Shown here: piece after piece, positions 9,326 to 18,197 of the stretch
How the letters are laid out: each line of letters opens with the position of its first letter
How positions within the stretch are numbered: position 1 is the first letter of the stretch
Assembly: GCA_963839095.1 (NCBI GenBank)
Contig: CAWIUF010000054.1
Coordinates: 1-64,000 of the forward strand
Source: Palsa-504 sp963839095
GTDB taxonomy: Bacteria > Actinomycetota > Actinomycetes > Streptosporangiales > Streptosporangiaceae
Length of the DNA stretch: 64,000 nt
Direction: 5' to 3'
Translations under genes and position numbers: made by a program
The notes under the pieces: generated by a model
Database searches by the model: none
Seen by the model: the letters and a program-made list of their open reading frames with translations, nothing else
Told to the model about the DNA's origin: nothing

Positions 9326-10591
9326 CGCGAGCTGGGCCCGGTGCCGAGTGTGCTGGTCAGCCGCTTCGGGATCACGTGACCGGCGGCGGACCGCGGCCAC
9401 GCCGACGGCGGCCAGGGCGGGCACCACCCCGCACGCGGTCATTCCCGCCCGGGCGCCGAAACCGCTGGTGAGCGCGCCGATCAGGGGCGCCCCGAGGGGC
9501 GTGCCGCCGATGAAGGCCAGCATGTAGAGCCCCATCACCCGGCCGCGCAGCCGGGAGTCGGTGGCGAGCTGGACCGAGGCGTTGGCCATCGACTGAAACG
9601 CCAGGTTGGCCAGCCCCATGGCGCCTAGCAGGACGAGGAACAGGGCCATGTCCGGGGCGAACGCCGCCGCCACCTGGAGCAGGCCGAACACGGCGGCGGC
9701 GATCAGCAGCACCCGCGGCCGTGACCGCGCGGCGGCCCCCGCGAACAGCGCGCCGGCCGCGGACCCGACGGCGAGGGCGATATTGAACAGCCCGTAGGTG
9801 CTGGCGTTGCCGCCGAAGGCCGACTTGGCCATGGCGGTCAGCACGATCGGGAAGTTGAGGCCGAACGTCCCGAACACCCCGACCAGGACGATCGTCCACC
9901 CGATGTCCGGCCGCTGGCTCACGTACCTGACCGTGGCGCGCAGCGCCCCGGGCTCCCGGCGCGCGGCCGGGGCCGGGGTGAGATCGGACGGCCGCAGCCG
10001 CAGCAGGCCGATCACCGGGCCGGCGTAGCAGGCGGCGTTGACCGCGAACACCCAGCCGGTGCCCGCGCTCGCGATGAGCAGGGCGGCCAGGGCCGGCCCG
10101 ATCAGCCGGGTCGCCTGGAACACCGCCGCGTTCAGGGCGATCGCGGCCCGGAGCCGGCTGGGCGGCACGACCTCGGACACGAACGCCTGCCTGGCCGGTG
10201 CGTCGAAGGCGAAGATCAGCCCGCTCAGCAGCGCGAACGCGTACACGTGGACGGGGCGGACCGCGCCCGCCAGGGTGATCGCGGCCAGCGCCGCGGTCGC
10301 GACGGCGTTCAGCGTCTGCGTGATCAGCAGGATGCGCCGCTTCGGCAGCCGGTCGGCGACCGCCCCGCTGTACAGGCCGAGGACCAGGATCGGCCCGAAC
10401 TGCAGGGCCATCGTCACGCCGACGCTGAACGAGCTGCGGGTCAGGTCGTACACCAGCCAGTCCTGGGCGATGCTCTGCATCCAGGTGCCGGTGTTGGCCA
10501 GGCTCTGCCCGCCGAGGTAGATCCGGTAGCCGCGCACGCTGAGGGCGGCGAAGGCACCTCGTGCTGGCCGAACTTTCTCGGCGGTGGTCAC
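9322..10591 (-). CDS. MFS transporter (EntS/MFS_3-like), probable 3'-end frameshift
   Basis: This is a twelve-helix major facilitator with MFS signatures: GAVADRLPKRR between helices 2 and 3, and conserved FDAPARQAFVSEVVP in the first half. It probably exports a small molecule or siderophore-like compound. The uninterrupted frame would run on to 9068, deep into the convergent PhyH gene, giving an over-long 507 residues. One base shift near 9375, in CGCCGCCGG on the coding strand, would instead end the protein at a TAG at 9322, giving about 422 residues with almost no overlap. I prefer the latter. It is divergent from the LysR gene, which may regulate it. Confidence 0.8.
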
Positions 10592-10689
10592 GGATGTGCC
10601 TTCCTGTCGCTGGCTTCCCCCGACATTCTTCGCCTGGTCAGACTTATATTGAAAGACAATTACGTGACTTACAGTTATTGGGAAACCTT
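10592..10689. promoter_or_regulatory. Divergent MFS/LysR promoter
   Basis: This is a 98-bp gap between divergently transcribed genes. The segment 10640-10690 is AT-rich (ACTTATATTGAAAGACAATT, then TTACAGTTATTG). LysR-type regulators typically bind T-N11-A sites in such gaps and control the facing gene. That arrangement is known for the family; binding here is inferred. Confidence 0.5.
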
Positions 10690-11565
10690 ATGACCGGCTA
10701 TGATCCCCAGCTCCTGGCCACGTTCCTCGCCGTCGAGCAGACCGGCAGCTTCACCCGGGCCGCGGCCCGGCTCGGCCTGCAGCAGCCGACCGTCAGCCAG
10801 CACATCCGGCGGCTGGAGGAGCAGGTCGGCCGGACGCTCGTGCTGCGGGACACCCACTCGGTGTCGCTCACCGCCGACGGCGAGGTGATGACGGGGTTCG
10901 CGCGCAACATCCTCGCCACCAGCGAGCAGGCGGCCGCCTACTTCCGTGGCTCCCGGCCGCGCGGACGGCTCCGCATCGGCATATCCGACGACCTCGCCCT
11001 CACCGGGCTGCCGCAGATCCTGCGTGACTTCCGCCGGGACAACCCGCTCGTCGACTTCGACCTGACGGTCGACCAGAGCGGCCTGCTGCATCAGCGTCTG
11101 GAAGGCGACAAGCTCGACGTGTTCATCGGCAAGCGCCCGAGCGGCGAGGAGCGCGGCCAGCTGGTCAAGCGGGACCGCCTGGTCTGGGTGGGCACGCCCT
11201 CGACCAAGCTCGACCTGACCAGGCCGCTGCCGCTGGTGGTCTACCCGGCCCCGAGCCTGTCCCGGACCGAGATCCGCCGGGCGCTGAACCGGGCCGGGCT
11301 GCCGTTCCGCAGCGCCTGCGTCTGCCGCGGTGTCAACGGCCTCATCGCGGCCGTGGCCGCGGGCATCGGCATCTCCGCCCTCGCCGCCAGCCTGGTCCCG
11401 GCCCAGCTCACCCCGCTCGGCCCCGGGCACCGGCTGCCCGAGCTCGGCCTGATCGACCTGGTGCTGCTGACCAACCCGCGGACCCGCCGCCGCCCGGCGG
11501 TCAGCGCCCTGATCGCCACCGTCCTGGCCAGCGGATCGAAGTCATTCTCGGCGGGCGGGGCGTAG
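10690..11565 (+). CDS. LysR-family transcriptional regulator
   Basis: The product is 291 residues. The N-terminal winged helix-turn-helix (about residues 5-64) reads LLATFLAVEQTGSFTRAAAR...QPTVSQHIRRLEEQVG, the classic LysR signature. The effector-binding domain follows (about 90-285), with GRLRIGISDDLAL at its start. The frame is open 43 codons upstream, but the ATG at 10690 fits the family start exactly. It is divergent from the MFS exporter and probably controls that gene and itself. The inducer is unknown. Confidence 0.9.
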   Translation: MTGYDPQLLATFLAVEQTGSFTRAAARLGLQQPTVSQHIRRLEEQVGRTLVLRDTHSVSLTADGEVMTGFARNILATSEQAAAYFRGSRPRGRLRIGISDDLALTGLPQILRDFRRDNPLVDFDLTVDQSGLLHQRLEGDKLDVFIGKRPSGEERGQLVKRDRLVWVGTPSTKLDLTRPLPLVVYPAPSLSRTEIRRALNRAGLPFRSACVCRGVNGLIAAVAAGIGISALAASLVPAQLTPLGPGHRLPELGLIDLVLLTNPRTRRRPAVSALIATVLASGSKSFSAGGA

Positions 11566-11598
11566 CCCGGTCTGGGCGCCGGGCGCGCGCCTGGGATG

Positions 11599-13028
11599 TC
11601 ACCGCGCCGACCGGGCCGCGGCGACCTTCGCCTTGAGCGCGTCGAGGTCGGCCGGGCCGAGATAGCGGCCGCCCCGGACCACGCCGCCGATCCGGTGCAG
11701 GTGACCGACGGACTCGAGCGGGTTGGCCTCGAGCAGCACCAGGTCGGCGTGCTTGCCCGCGTCCACGCTGCCCATCACGGCGGTGGCGTCCAGGAACGCG
11801 GCGGCGTTCGAGGTGGTCAGCTGCAGGACCCGCAGCGGCGACAGGCCCGCCCGGGCCAGCTCGTCGAACTCCTGGTGCAGGGCCAGGCCGGGCACCTCCC
11901 AGGCGGCGCCGCCCGAATCGCTGCCGGCCAGCATGGTCACGCCGGCCTCGTCGAGCACCTTGGTCAGGTTCAGCATGACGCCGTAGACGTCCCGGAACGT
12001 CTGCCGGGCGCCGTCCGGGAAGCCGGAGAACTTCTTCGCCGCCTTCGACCAGCCCCGCAGCACCGACGGGGCCACGTAGCGCAGGCCCGGGCTCGCGGCC
12101 GAACGCCGGGTCGTCGCACAGGTGCATGGTCCGGGTCCGGATCAGCGTGGGCACCTGCCACGTGCCGTCGCTGGCGAAACGGGCGGCCATCGCGGCGGCC
12201 GCGTCATGGTCGAAGGTGGATGCCGCGTGCTCGAGGATGCCGATGTCGGCGGGCCGCGACCGGTTGAGCGGGTTGACGACCAGCTTGGCAATCATCCGTT
12301 CGGCGATGGGCTCGAAGAGCGGCATGACGGCGGCGGGCACCTTGGGCAGGCGCGGGGCTGGCCGCGGCCGTCACCTCGTCCTGCACCGCCTGCTGCTCGG
12401 CTGAGCAGCAGGCCAGCAGGCTGACGCCCGGTCCCAGGTGCTCGACCGACCGGACGCCCTCGCCGGACGCCCGGGCCACGTCGATCCCGTCCGGCAGGTG
12501 GCCGAGGATCGGGATGCCGAGGCGCCGGCACTCCTGCTGCGCGGCGTAGAAGACCTCGCTCGTGACCAGGGCCGCCTTGATGAAGTCGGCGCCGAGCTCG
12601 TGCTGCTCGCGCACCGTGGCGACGGCGGCGGCCGCGGTGCCGGCGTTGAAGGGCGTCAGCACGGTGCCGGGCATGGCCAGCAGCCGGGGCGCGCCCGCGG
12701 GCACCAGCGTGCCCGCCGCGCGGTCCCGCAGCATCCGCGCCGACCCGGACATCTGCCGGACGCCGGTGATGCCGTAGGCCAGCATCAGGTCCAGCGCCCC
12801 CGACGGGTCCTTTGCCCCGAACGGGTGGGCGTGCATGTCGTTGTAACCCGGCACCAGGTACTGGCCGGTCGCGTCGATGACCTGCGCGTCCGGGGATACC
12901 CGCGTGCTACCGCCGGCAGGCTCTACGCTGGCGATCTGGTCGCCGGCGATGCGGACGTCCTGGCCGGCCCGCAGCGATCCGTCGCGGGGATCCACCACCG
13001 TGACGTCGCGGATCACCCATTCCGGCAT
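11599..13028 (-). pseudogene. Amidohydrolase family protein (imidazolonepropionase/prolidase-like), two frameshifts
   Basis: Rejoined, this is a complete metal-dependent amidohydrolase of about 475 residues. The N-terminal part has the beta-sandwich strand and VPGYNDMHAHPFG metal motif (HxH). The middle has FIKAALV (probable bridging Lys) and GIPILGHLP and VEHLG histidines. The C-terminal part has MLAGSDSGG (catalytic Asp) and the KHADLVLLEANPL tail. Shifts lie at about 12354-12357 (a run of four G) and about 12096. GGGAGG eight bases before the ATG at 13028 fixes the start. The gene is divergent from the GntR regulator and carries a copy of the shared 15-base operator in its promoter. That suggests it hydrolyses an amide, ester or cyclic compound in the neighbouring catabolic pathway. 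Confidence 0.8.
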
Positions 13029-13069
13029 CACCGTTCGCCTCCCGTCCCGGCTCGGAGTACGTCCATCCA

Positions 13070-13084
13070 ATATATGTGATAACA
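13070..13084 (+). promoter_or_regulatory. Shared operator-like word, copy 1
   Basis: ATATATGTGATAACA lies between the divergent amidohydrolase and GntR genes. Its core TGTGATAACA fits the near-palindrome TGTNATNACA, of the general TNGTN...NACNA type bound by FadR-subfamily GntR proteins. The identical 15 bases recur at 16627-16641 and, inverted, at 21315-21329. Confidence 0.65.
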
Positions 13085-13141
13085 GTGATCGCCGGTATGA
13101 TGAGTCTCGTCAGCGTCGGCGGCGGGAAGCGAGGCAACCGG

Positions 13142-13861
13142 GTGGACTCGACGGGGCTAGCGGCGGCCGGGGCGGCGGTTCGGCCGATCGAATCGCGCTC
13201 GGTCGTCGAGCAGGTGATGATCGAGCTGCGCCGGTCGATCCTGTCCGGCGCGCTGGCGCCCGGCCGGGAGCTGTCGCTCCGCGAGCTGGCCGAGATGCTG
13301 GGGGTCAGCATCATCCCGGTGCGCGAGGCGCTGCGCAGCCTGGAAGGCGAGGGCCTGGTGGTGACCAGGCCCGGGCGCAGCGCCCGGGTGGCGCCGCTGG
13401 ACCTCGACGAACTGCAGGGCCTCTACCGGCTGCGGCGCCGGCTCGAGCCGGAGATCGCCCAGCGGTCCTGCCGGCTGCTGTCCGACGCCGAGCTCGACCG
13501 CCTGGAGCGCGAAGCGGTGGGGTTCGGGGCGCAGGACCGGACCATGAACGACATCTACGACTCCCATCACGAGTTCCATCACGCGCTGCTCGCACCGGCC
13601 GCCACCAGCTGGGACATCCGCATCCTGAGCACGCTGTGGCGGGCCTCGGAGCGCTATATCCGGATCGGCTGGGGCAGCCTGGACCCGGATCCGCAGGAGC
13701 ACGCGCGGCGCGAGCAGTATCACGTCGAGCTGGTCTCCGCGTTCCGGCAGCGCGATCCGGAGGTCGCCGCGAGCGCCGTGCAGCAGCACCTGTCGCGCAA
13801 CGAGCAGACCGCCCTGCTGGCCCTCGGCCCCGGCCGGGACCGGATCGCCCCGGTCAGCTAG
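13142..13861 (+). CDS. GntR-family (FadR/FCD) transcriptional regulator 1
   Basis: The product is 239 residues from the GTG at 13142. The winged helix (about residues 15-80) has SVVEQVMIELRRSILSGALA and LRELAEMLGVSIIPVREALR. The C-terminal FCD helical domain has metal-ligand candidates in DSHHEFHH and in the later REQYHVEL and QQHLS. GCGAGG lies seven bases before the GTG and was used to choose this start; ATG codons at 13097 and 13100 lack a ribosome-binding site. The shared 15-base operator lies 58 bp upstream, so autoregulation and control of the amidohydrolase are likely. This is the best candidate for the repressor that reads all three operator copies. Confidence 0.88.
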   Translation: MDSTGLAAAGAAVRPIESRSVVEQVMIELRRSILSGALAPGRELSLRELAEMLGVSIIPVREALRSLEGEGLVVTRPGRSARVAPLDLDELQGLYRLRRRLEPEIAQRSCRLLSDAELDRLEREAVGFGAQDRTMNDIYDSHHEFHHALLAPAATSWDIRILSTLWRASERYIRIGWGSLDPDPQEHARREQYHVELVSAFRQRDPEVAASAVQQHLSRNEQTALLALGPGRDRIAPVS

Positions 13862-13910
13862 CGGCCCCGGGAGCTGCCACCATCCTCACTCGCGCCCCAC
13901 GTAACAGTTG

Positions 13911-13975
13911 ATTCAATGGTTGTGGCGTTCTACCGAATAGGCGGTACGTTGTCACAACCACTGAATTTCAGTGGT
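13911..13975. terminator. Nested inverted repeats between convergent genes
   Basis: Arms 13911-13924 (ATTCAATGGTTGTG) and 13953-13966 (CACAACCACTGAAT) pair at 13 of 14 positions. Inside them TACCG (13931-13935) pairs with CGGTA (13942-13946). An alternative hairpin, ACCACTGA-att-TCAGTGGT, occupies 13957-13975 and competes for the right arm. The location between the ends of GntR-1 and the FAD hydroxylase suggests a bidirectional terminator, but there is no U-tract. Confidence 0.5.
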
Positions 13976-13985
13976 CGCTGAAGGG

Positions 13986-15683
13986 TTACGGATACGCCGT
14001 AGTCGGCGAGCCCCGGACCTGGTCGATCAGGGCCAGGGCGTCACCGGGCTCGCGGTCGCCGGCCCACGCCACGTACTGATCGGGCCGGACCAGCGCGAGC
14101 GCGGGCCCAGTCGGGCCGGGTCCGCGCGGGATTCCCTGGGCAGTCAGGTCGAGGACGCGCAGTGGCACGCCCCGGGCGCGGGCCGCGCGCTCGATCGGGC
14201 CGCCACCGATCTCGCCGCCGTAAGTCGGGGCGCCCTCGGTCGGGTCGCCGTCGGTGGCCGCCCGGCGCACCAGCGTGAACCCTTCGCCGAGCTCGTCGTA
14301 CAGCGACCGGCCCGGGCCAAGCCAGGCGTGCGGCAGCAGCGCTCCCGCGGCTGGATCGCCGGCGATGACCGGTGAGCCGTCGATCCTGATGCCCAGTACC
14401 AGCTCCAGGGAGTGGAACTCGGGCCGCTTGGCCCGCTGGATGCGTTCCCCGGCGGCGAGCCGCGCGCGTTCCCCGGCCGCGTCGTCCGCGTCGAGGTTGT
14501 CCGCCAGCAGCTCAGGCGAGGTCACCGCCATGTTCGCGGTCGCCTCGCGGATCACCCGCTCCTGGATGGGACGACGTTCGAGCTGGTAGCTGTCCAGCAG
14601 GGCCGGGCCGCCCCAGCCGTCCAGGGTGGCGGCCAGCTTCCAGCCCAGGTCGACGGCGTCGCCGAGCCCGGTGTTGAGCCCGTGTCCGCCGAACGGCGGG
14701 TTCAGGTGGGCGGCATCCCCGGCCAGGAAGACGCGGCCGTGGCGCATCGTGTCAGTGATCTGCATCCGCGCCGTCCACGGGTCGGTCGACCGCACCACCG
14801 CGCCCGACGGCGCCCCGGTGGCGGCGTCGATCAGGCGCACCGCCTCCCGCGTGCCGGTCTCGGCGTCCACCCCGAACGCGATGAGCCACCAGGTGCCGTC
14901 CAGGTCGATCGGGCCCATCAGGGCCGGCGCGGCCGGGTTGATGATCCAGTAGTGCACGGCCGGCCCGTGCCGGACGTGCCGCCACAAGTCCGGGGCGGTG
15001 AACACCATGCCGAAGTTGGGGCGCAGCGCCGCCTCGCCGGTGTAGGCGGCGCCGATCTGGTCCCGCACCACGCTGCGCGGCCCGTCGCAGCCGACCAGGT
15101 AATCGGCCATGACCACGGCGGGCCGGCCGTCCAGGCCGGCCACCGTCACCCGCACCCCGTGCTCGTCCTGCTCGGCGGCGGTCACCGTGAACCCGGTGGC
15201 CAGCTGGCAGGCGGGCAGTTTCCGGACCGCGTCGCGCAGGAGTTCTTCCAGCACGTACTGCGGGGCCTGCTGGCCGAGCTCGGGGAAGCGGTCGCCGTCG
15301 GGCGCCAGCCCGAGCACGCCGGTGAACCGGGACAGCTCGCGGCCGGCCAGCGCGGTGCAGAACACGGCGTCGGAGGACCAGGCCGGTGACAGCGGGGCCC
15401 GGTCGCGCAGCCGGGCGGCCAGGCCCCAGCGCCGCAGGTGCTGCATCGACCGCACGTTGACCGTCTTGCACCGCGGCCGCGCCCGGGAGACCGTGGTGCG
15501 CGGCTCGACGACCAGGCAGCCGATGCCCCGGCGGCCGAGCTCGACCGCGCAGGCCAGGCCGACCGGCCCGCCGCCGGCCACCACGACCTGGACCGAACGG
15601 GGCAGGCTGGCCCGGGTCGCGGCGGCGACGCGCTGGCTGGACCCGGGCAGGTCGGCCGGGTTCAGGCTCGCTGGCTCGCCCAC
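13986..15683 (-). CDS. FAD-dependent aromatic-ring monooxygenase (PheA/TfdB class)
   Basis: The product is 565 residues. The N-terminal Rossmann motif is VVVAGGGPVGLACAVELG (about residues 30-48). The conserved DG motif is CDGPRSVVRDQIG, and the FAD-ribityl motif is GRVFLAGDAAHLNPPFGGHG (about 300). A thioredoxin-like C-terminal domain follows, typical of phenol hydroxylases. It is a single-component NAD(P)H-dependent hydroxylase that adds OH to an aromatic ring. A GTG at 15683 with GAGGAG eight bases upstream was chosen. This start overlaps the upstream hydrolase by 22 bp, so the two are one operon under operator copy 2. It probably feeds a catechol-like product to ring cleavage. Confidence 0.88.
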   Translation of the reverse strand: MGEPASLNPADLPGSSQRVAAATRASLPRSVQVVVAGGGPVGLACAVELGRRGIGCLVVEPRTTVSRARPRCKTVNVRSMQHLRRWGLAARLRDRAPLSPAWSSDAVFCTALAGRELSRFTGVLGLAPDGDRFPELGQQAPQYVLEELLRDAVRKLPACQLATGFTVTAAEQDEHGVRVTVAGLDGRPAVVMADYLVGCDGPRSVVRDQIGAAYTGEAALRPNFGMVFTAPDLWRHVRHGPAVHYWIINPAAPALMGPIDLDGTWWLIAFGVDAETGTREAVRLIDAATGAPSGAVVRSTDPWTARMQITDTMRHGRVFLAGDAAHLNPPFGGHGLNTGLGDAVDLGWKLAATLDGWGGPALLDSYQLERRPIQERVIREATANMAVTSPELLADNLDADDAAGERARLAAGERIQRAKRPEFHSLELVLGIRIDGSPVIAGDPAAGALLPHAWLGPGRSLYDELGEGFTLVRRAATDGDPTEGAPTYGGEIGGGPIERAARARGVPLRVLDLTAQGIPRGPGPTGPALALVRPDQYVAWAGDREPGDALALIDQVRGSPTTAYP

Positions 15684-16576
15684 AGTTGGCACTCCTCGGC
15701 GAAGGCGAGCTGGCGCAGGTGCAGCGCGTGGCCCAGGATGTGGTGGTCGATGCTGTGCCCGGTGGACCGGGCGATGCTCGCGTCCACGAACGGCGCGGCG
15801 GTCAGCAGCTTGGCGAACTGCTCCACGTGGGCGGGCGTGCTGTCCCACAGCGCGTCGAATTCGGCCAGCGCGTTGTGCACCGGCACGGTGATCCGGGGCG
15901 CGAGCCCGGGCAGGTGCTCGTCCGGCCACTGCGGTGCCGCGATCAGCTCGCGCACCGGCGTCGGCGCGTACGACCCGTGCGCCGCCTGCACCGCGTCCGC
16001 GGTCCAGGTCCCGGGCGGCCCGAACATCACCTGGTCCCGCTGGTCGTACGGCAGGTCGATGGTCTCGTCCGGGGGCAGCGAGGCGAGCGCGTGGGCCGGG
16101 CCGCCCGCCCGGATGACCGCGCCCATGCCGGTGACGGACAGGCCGGCCAGGCGGAAGTCGATGTCGGCGGCCGCGATCATCAGGGCGATCATGCCGCCGA
16201 TCGAGTGCCCGGTCAGGAACACGCCCGTCGCCGAGAACCGCGCCGCGGCCTGCGCGATCGCGTCGGCGAGGAGCGCCGCGTGCCGGCCGAAGGTGTTTTC
16301 CGCTGGCGGGAGCGCGGCGCTGCCGCCGTATCCGGGCCGGTCGAAGCAGACCACCGGGTATCCGGCCGCGGCCGCGACGTCCAGGAACGTCCCTTGCGCC
16401 GAGCCCGCGACGTCGTAATAGCGGGACGTGTACGTCCCGCCGTGCAGCGCGACGATCAGCGGCTTCCTGTGGTGTGCGGCCGCGCCGGCCGCGGTGTCAG
16501 GCACGGTGCCCGCGGTCAGCGCCGCGATCGTCAGTCCGTCCGCCGTGAATTCGATGGTGTCGCGCTGCCCGGCCAT
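15662..16576 (-). CDS. Alpha/beta hydrolase
   Basis: The product is 304 residues with an alpha/beta hydrolase fold. The oxyanion strand is LIVALHGGTYTSRYYD, the conserved FDRPGYGGS follows, and the nucleophile elbow is GHSIGG (Ser about 144). A late Asp and the GHSIDHH His complete a plausible triad. In this context it could hydrolyse a meta-cleavage product or an ester, but the exact reaction is not evident. It is the first gene of the hydrolase-hydroxylase operon. Operator copy 2 lies 51 bp upstream of the ATG. Confidence 0.85.
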   Translation of the reverse strand: MAGQRDTIEFTADGLTIAALTAGTVPDTAAGAAAHHRKPLIVALHGGTYTSRYYDVAGSAQGTFLDVAAAAGYPVVCFDRPGYGGSAALPPAENTFGRHAALLADAIAQAAARFSATGVFLTGHSIGGMIALMIAAADIDFRLAGLSVTGMGAVIRAGGPAHALASLPPDETIDLPYDQRDQVMFGPPGTWTADAVQAAHGSYAPTPVRELIAAPQWPDEHLPGLAPRITVPVHNALAEFDALWDSTPAHVEQFAKLLTAAPFVDASIARSTGHSIDHHILGHALHLRQLAFAEECQLWASQRA

Positions 16577-16626
16577 CGCCTGCCTCCTCGCCTTGGCTCA
16601 CCAGGATCTGCGGGTTACCCTAAGCG

Positions 16627-16641
16627 ATATATGTGATAACA
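16627..16641 (-). promoter_or_regulatory. Shared operator-like word, copy 2
   Basis: ATATATGTGATAACA (plus-strand reading) lies upstream of the hydrolase-hydroxylase operon, identical over all 15 bases to the copy at the GntR-1/amidohydrolase promoter. It is AT-rich in a GC-rich context, which argues against coincidence. Confidence 0.65.
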
Positions 16642-16718
16642 ACAAGATCATGGCGACGCTGGCCTGGAGTGGCAGTGGGGATCGTGGCAGCGGGGTTCAC
16701 GCCAGTGGGGATCCGGAG

Positions 16719-17538
16719 TCAGCGGCCGGCCGCGGGCCGGACCGCCGCAACCTGCGCTCCGGGTCGCGCGTCGCTGGTGGCGTGCTGGGCGATCAGCGCA
16801 AGGGCCCGCTCCCGGTCGCGGTCGTCGATCGCGTCCACGATGCCGGCGTGCAGGGTGAGGCGGTCGGCGACGTACTCGGGCAGCGGGCGCTCGGTGTCGG
16901 GCAGCACCGCGAGGGTGTGCGACTCGATCTGGTCGAGCAGGTTCACGTACAGCGAGCGGAGCATCGGGTTCGGGACTGACCGCGGCGATGCGGGCGTGCA
17001 GGGCCCAGTTCGCCCGGACGAACCGGTCCGGGTCCCGCCGCTCGGCCGCGGCGGCCATCTCGGCCAGCACCTCGCGCAGCTCGGCGATGTCGGCGGGGGA
17101 GGCGTGCCAGAGCGCGTCCTCGATGAGCAGCGGGTCGAGCGCGTCGCGGATGCGGACGGCCTCGGCCACCGAGGTCTCGGCGGTGTCGAGGGCCAGCACG
17201 GAGTTGCCCAGCCGGACCATCGGCGACTGCGCGGCCGCGAACACCCCGCCGCCCGGCCCGGGCCGCACCGAGATGACCCCGCGCGACTGGGCGATGCGGA
17301 CCGCCTCGTTGAACGTGCCGACCGAGACCTCGCAGCGGGCCCGCAGTTCTTCCTTCGAGCCGAGCCGGTCGCCCGGGGCGGCCTCTTCGGCGATGGCGAT
17401 GAGCTGGGCGGCCACCGATTCGCCGCGGGACAGCCGCGGGCCGGGCCGGACCTCGGCTGACGCGGGCCGCGGCCGGTGCCAGTCCTGGGGCCGCAGCGCC
17501 GGAGCGTCGAAGCCGGCGTCGCCCGCCGAGGTGGTCAT
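16719..17538 (-). CDS. GntR-family (FadR/FCD) transcriptional regulator 2, frameshifted
   Basis: The N-terminal part (17538 to about 16970) has a GntR winged helix with SVGTFNEAVRIAQSRGVISV and the beginning of an FCD domain (LDPLLIEDALWH). The domain continues from about 16970 to 16719 in another frame (MLRSLYVNLLDQIESHTLAV, then LHAGIVDAIDDRDRERAL). Removing one C from a CCC run gives the seamless SPNPMLRSLY, so a homopolymer error is likely. Total length is about 272 residues. It is divergent from the flavin reductase/monooxygenase operon and probably controls it. It differs from GntR-1, so two regulators appear to govern the island. Confidence 0.8.
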
Positions 17539-17559
17539 CGCGTCCCCTCCCGCTGGCTA

Positions 17560-17575
17560 ATTCCTTATAAAGAAT
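17560..17575. promoter_or_regulatory. Palindrome in the GntR-2/flavin reductase promoter
   Basis: ATTCCTTATAAAGAAT is symmetric at 14 of 16 positions and lies 22 bp upstream of GntR-2 and about 77 bp upstream of the flavin reductase. A TTGACA at 17589-17594 could be a -35 element. It is a plausible GntR-2 operator, but there is only one copy. Confidence 0.4.
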
Positions 17576-17651
17576 ATAGACAGAAGCCTTGACATGTCCA
17601 GACGCGCTGACGGACGATCACCATAATCATCATGCGGAATTAGGAGTTGTG

Positions 17652-18176
17652 ATGATCGAGCCGCAGCAGTTCCGGGACCTGATGGCCGGCGTCTGTGCTC
17701 CGGTGACCATCGTGACCACCATGTCGCGGGACGTCCCCCACGGCGCCACGGTCAGCTCGTTCGCCTCCCTGTCACTGAACCCGCCGCTGGTCAGCGTGGC
17801 GTTCGACCGCTCCTCGGCGCTGCTGGGCCAGATCCAGGCGGCCGGCCGGTTCGGCGTCAACATCCTCGGCCAGGCCCAGGACGAGCTGGCGGTGACCTTC
17901 GCCCGCCGCGGCACCGACCGGTTCGCCGGGGCCCACTGGTTCACCGACCACGAGCTGCCCCGGCTGGCCGACGCGCCCGGCTGGATGGTCTGCGAGCTGG
18001 ACCGCAGCATCGAAGCGGGCGATCATCTGCTGCTGTTCGGGCTGGTCACCGCGGCTAGCAGCCGGCCGGACCTGGCCCCGCTGGTCTACGCCCACCGGAT
18101 GTTCGGCACGCACTCGCGGTTCGCCGAACGACCCCGTCCCAGCATCGCCGACCTCATCGCCGCGTGCGCCAGCTGA
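17652..18176 (+). CDS. Flavin reductase family protein (HpaC/HsaB-like)
   Basis: The product is 174 residues with the flavin-binding split-barrel: APVTIVTTMSRD at the N-terminus, VSSFASLSLNPPLVSVAFD in the middle and RFGVNIL after it. Such proteins reduce FMN/FAD with NAD(P)H and hand it to a partner oxygenase. The ATG at 17652 with TAGGAG upstream was chosen over an upstream in-frame codon. It is 21 bp before the monooxygenase, its evident partner. Confidence 0.9.
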   Translation: MIEPQQFRDLMAGVCAPVTIVTTMSRDVPHGATVSSFASLSLNPPLVSVAFDRSSALLGQIQAAGRFGVNILGQAQDELAVTFARRGTDRFAGAHWFTDHELPRLADAPGWMVCELDRSIEAGDHLLLFGLVTAASSRPDLAPLVYAHRMFGTHSRFAERPRPSIADLIAACAS

Positions 18177-18197
18177 CACCCGTCCCGAAGGAGACCC

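Noticed and set aside
9068..9371. Extended C-terminus of the MFS transporter
   Set aside because: The extra part is antisense to the PhyH catalytic region and polar; an indel near 9375 gives a normal-length protein ending at 9322.
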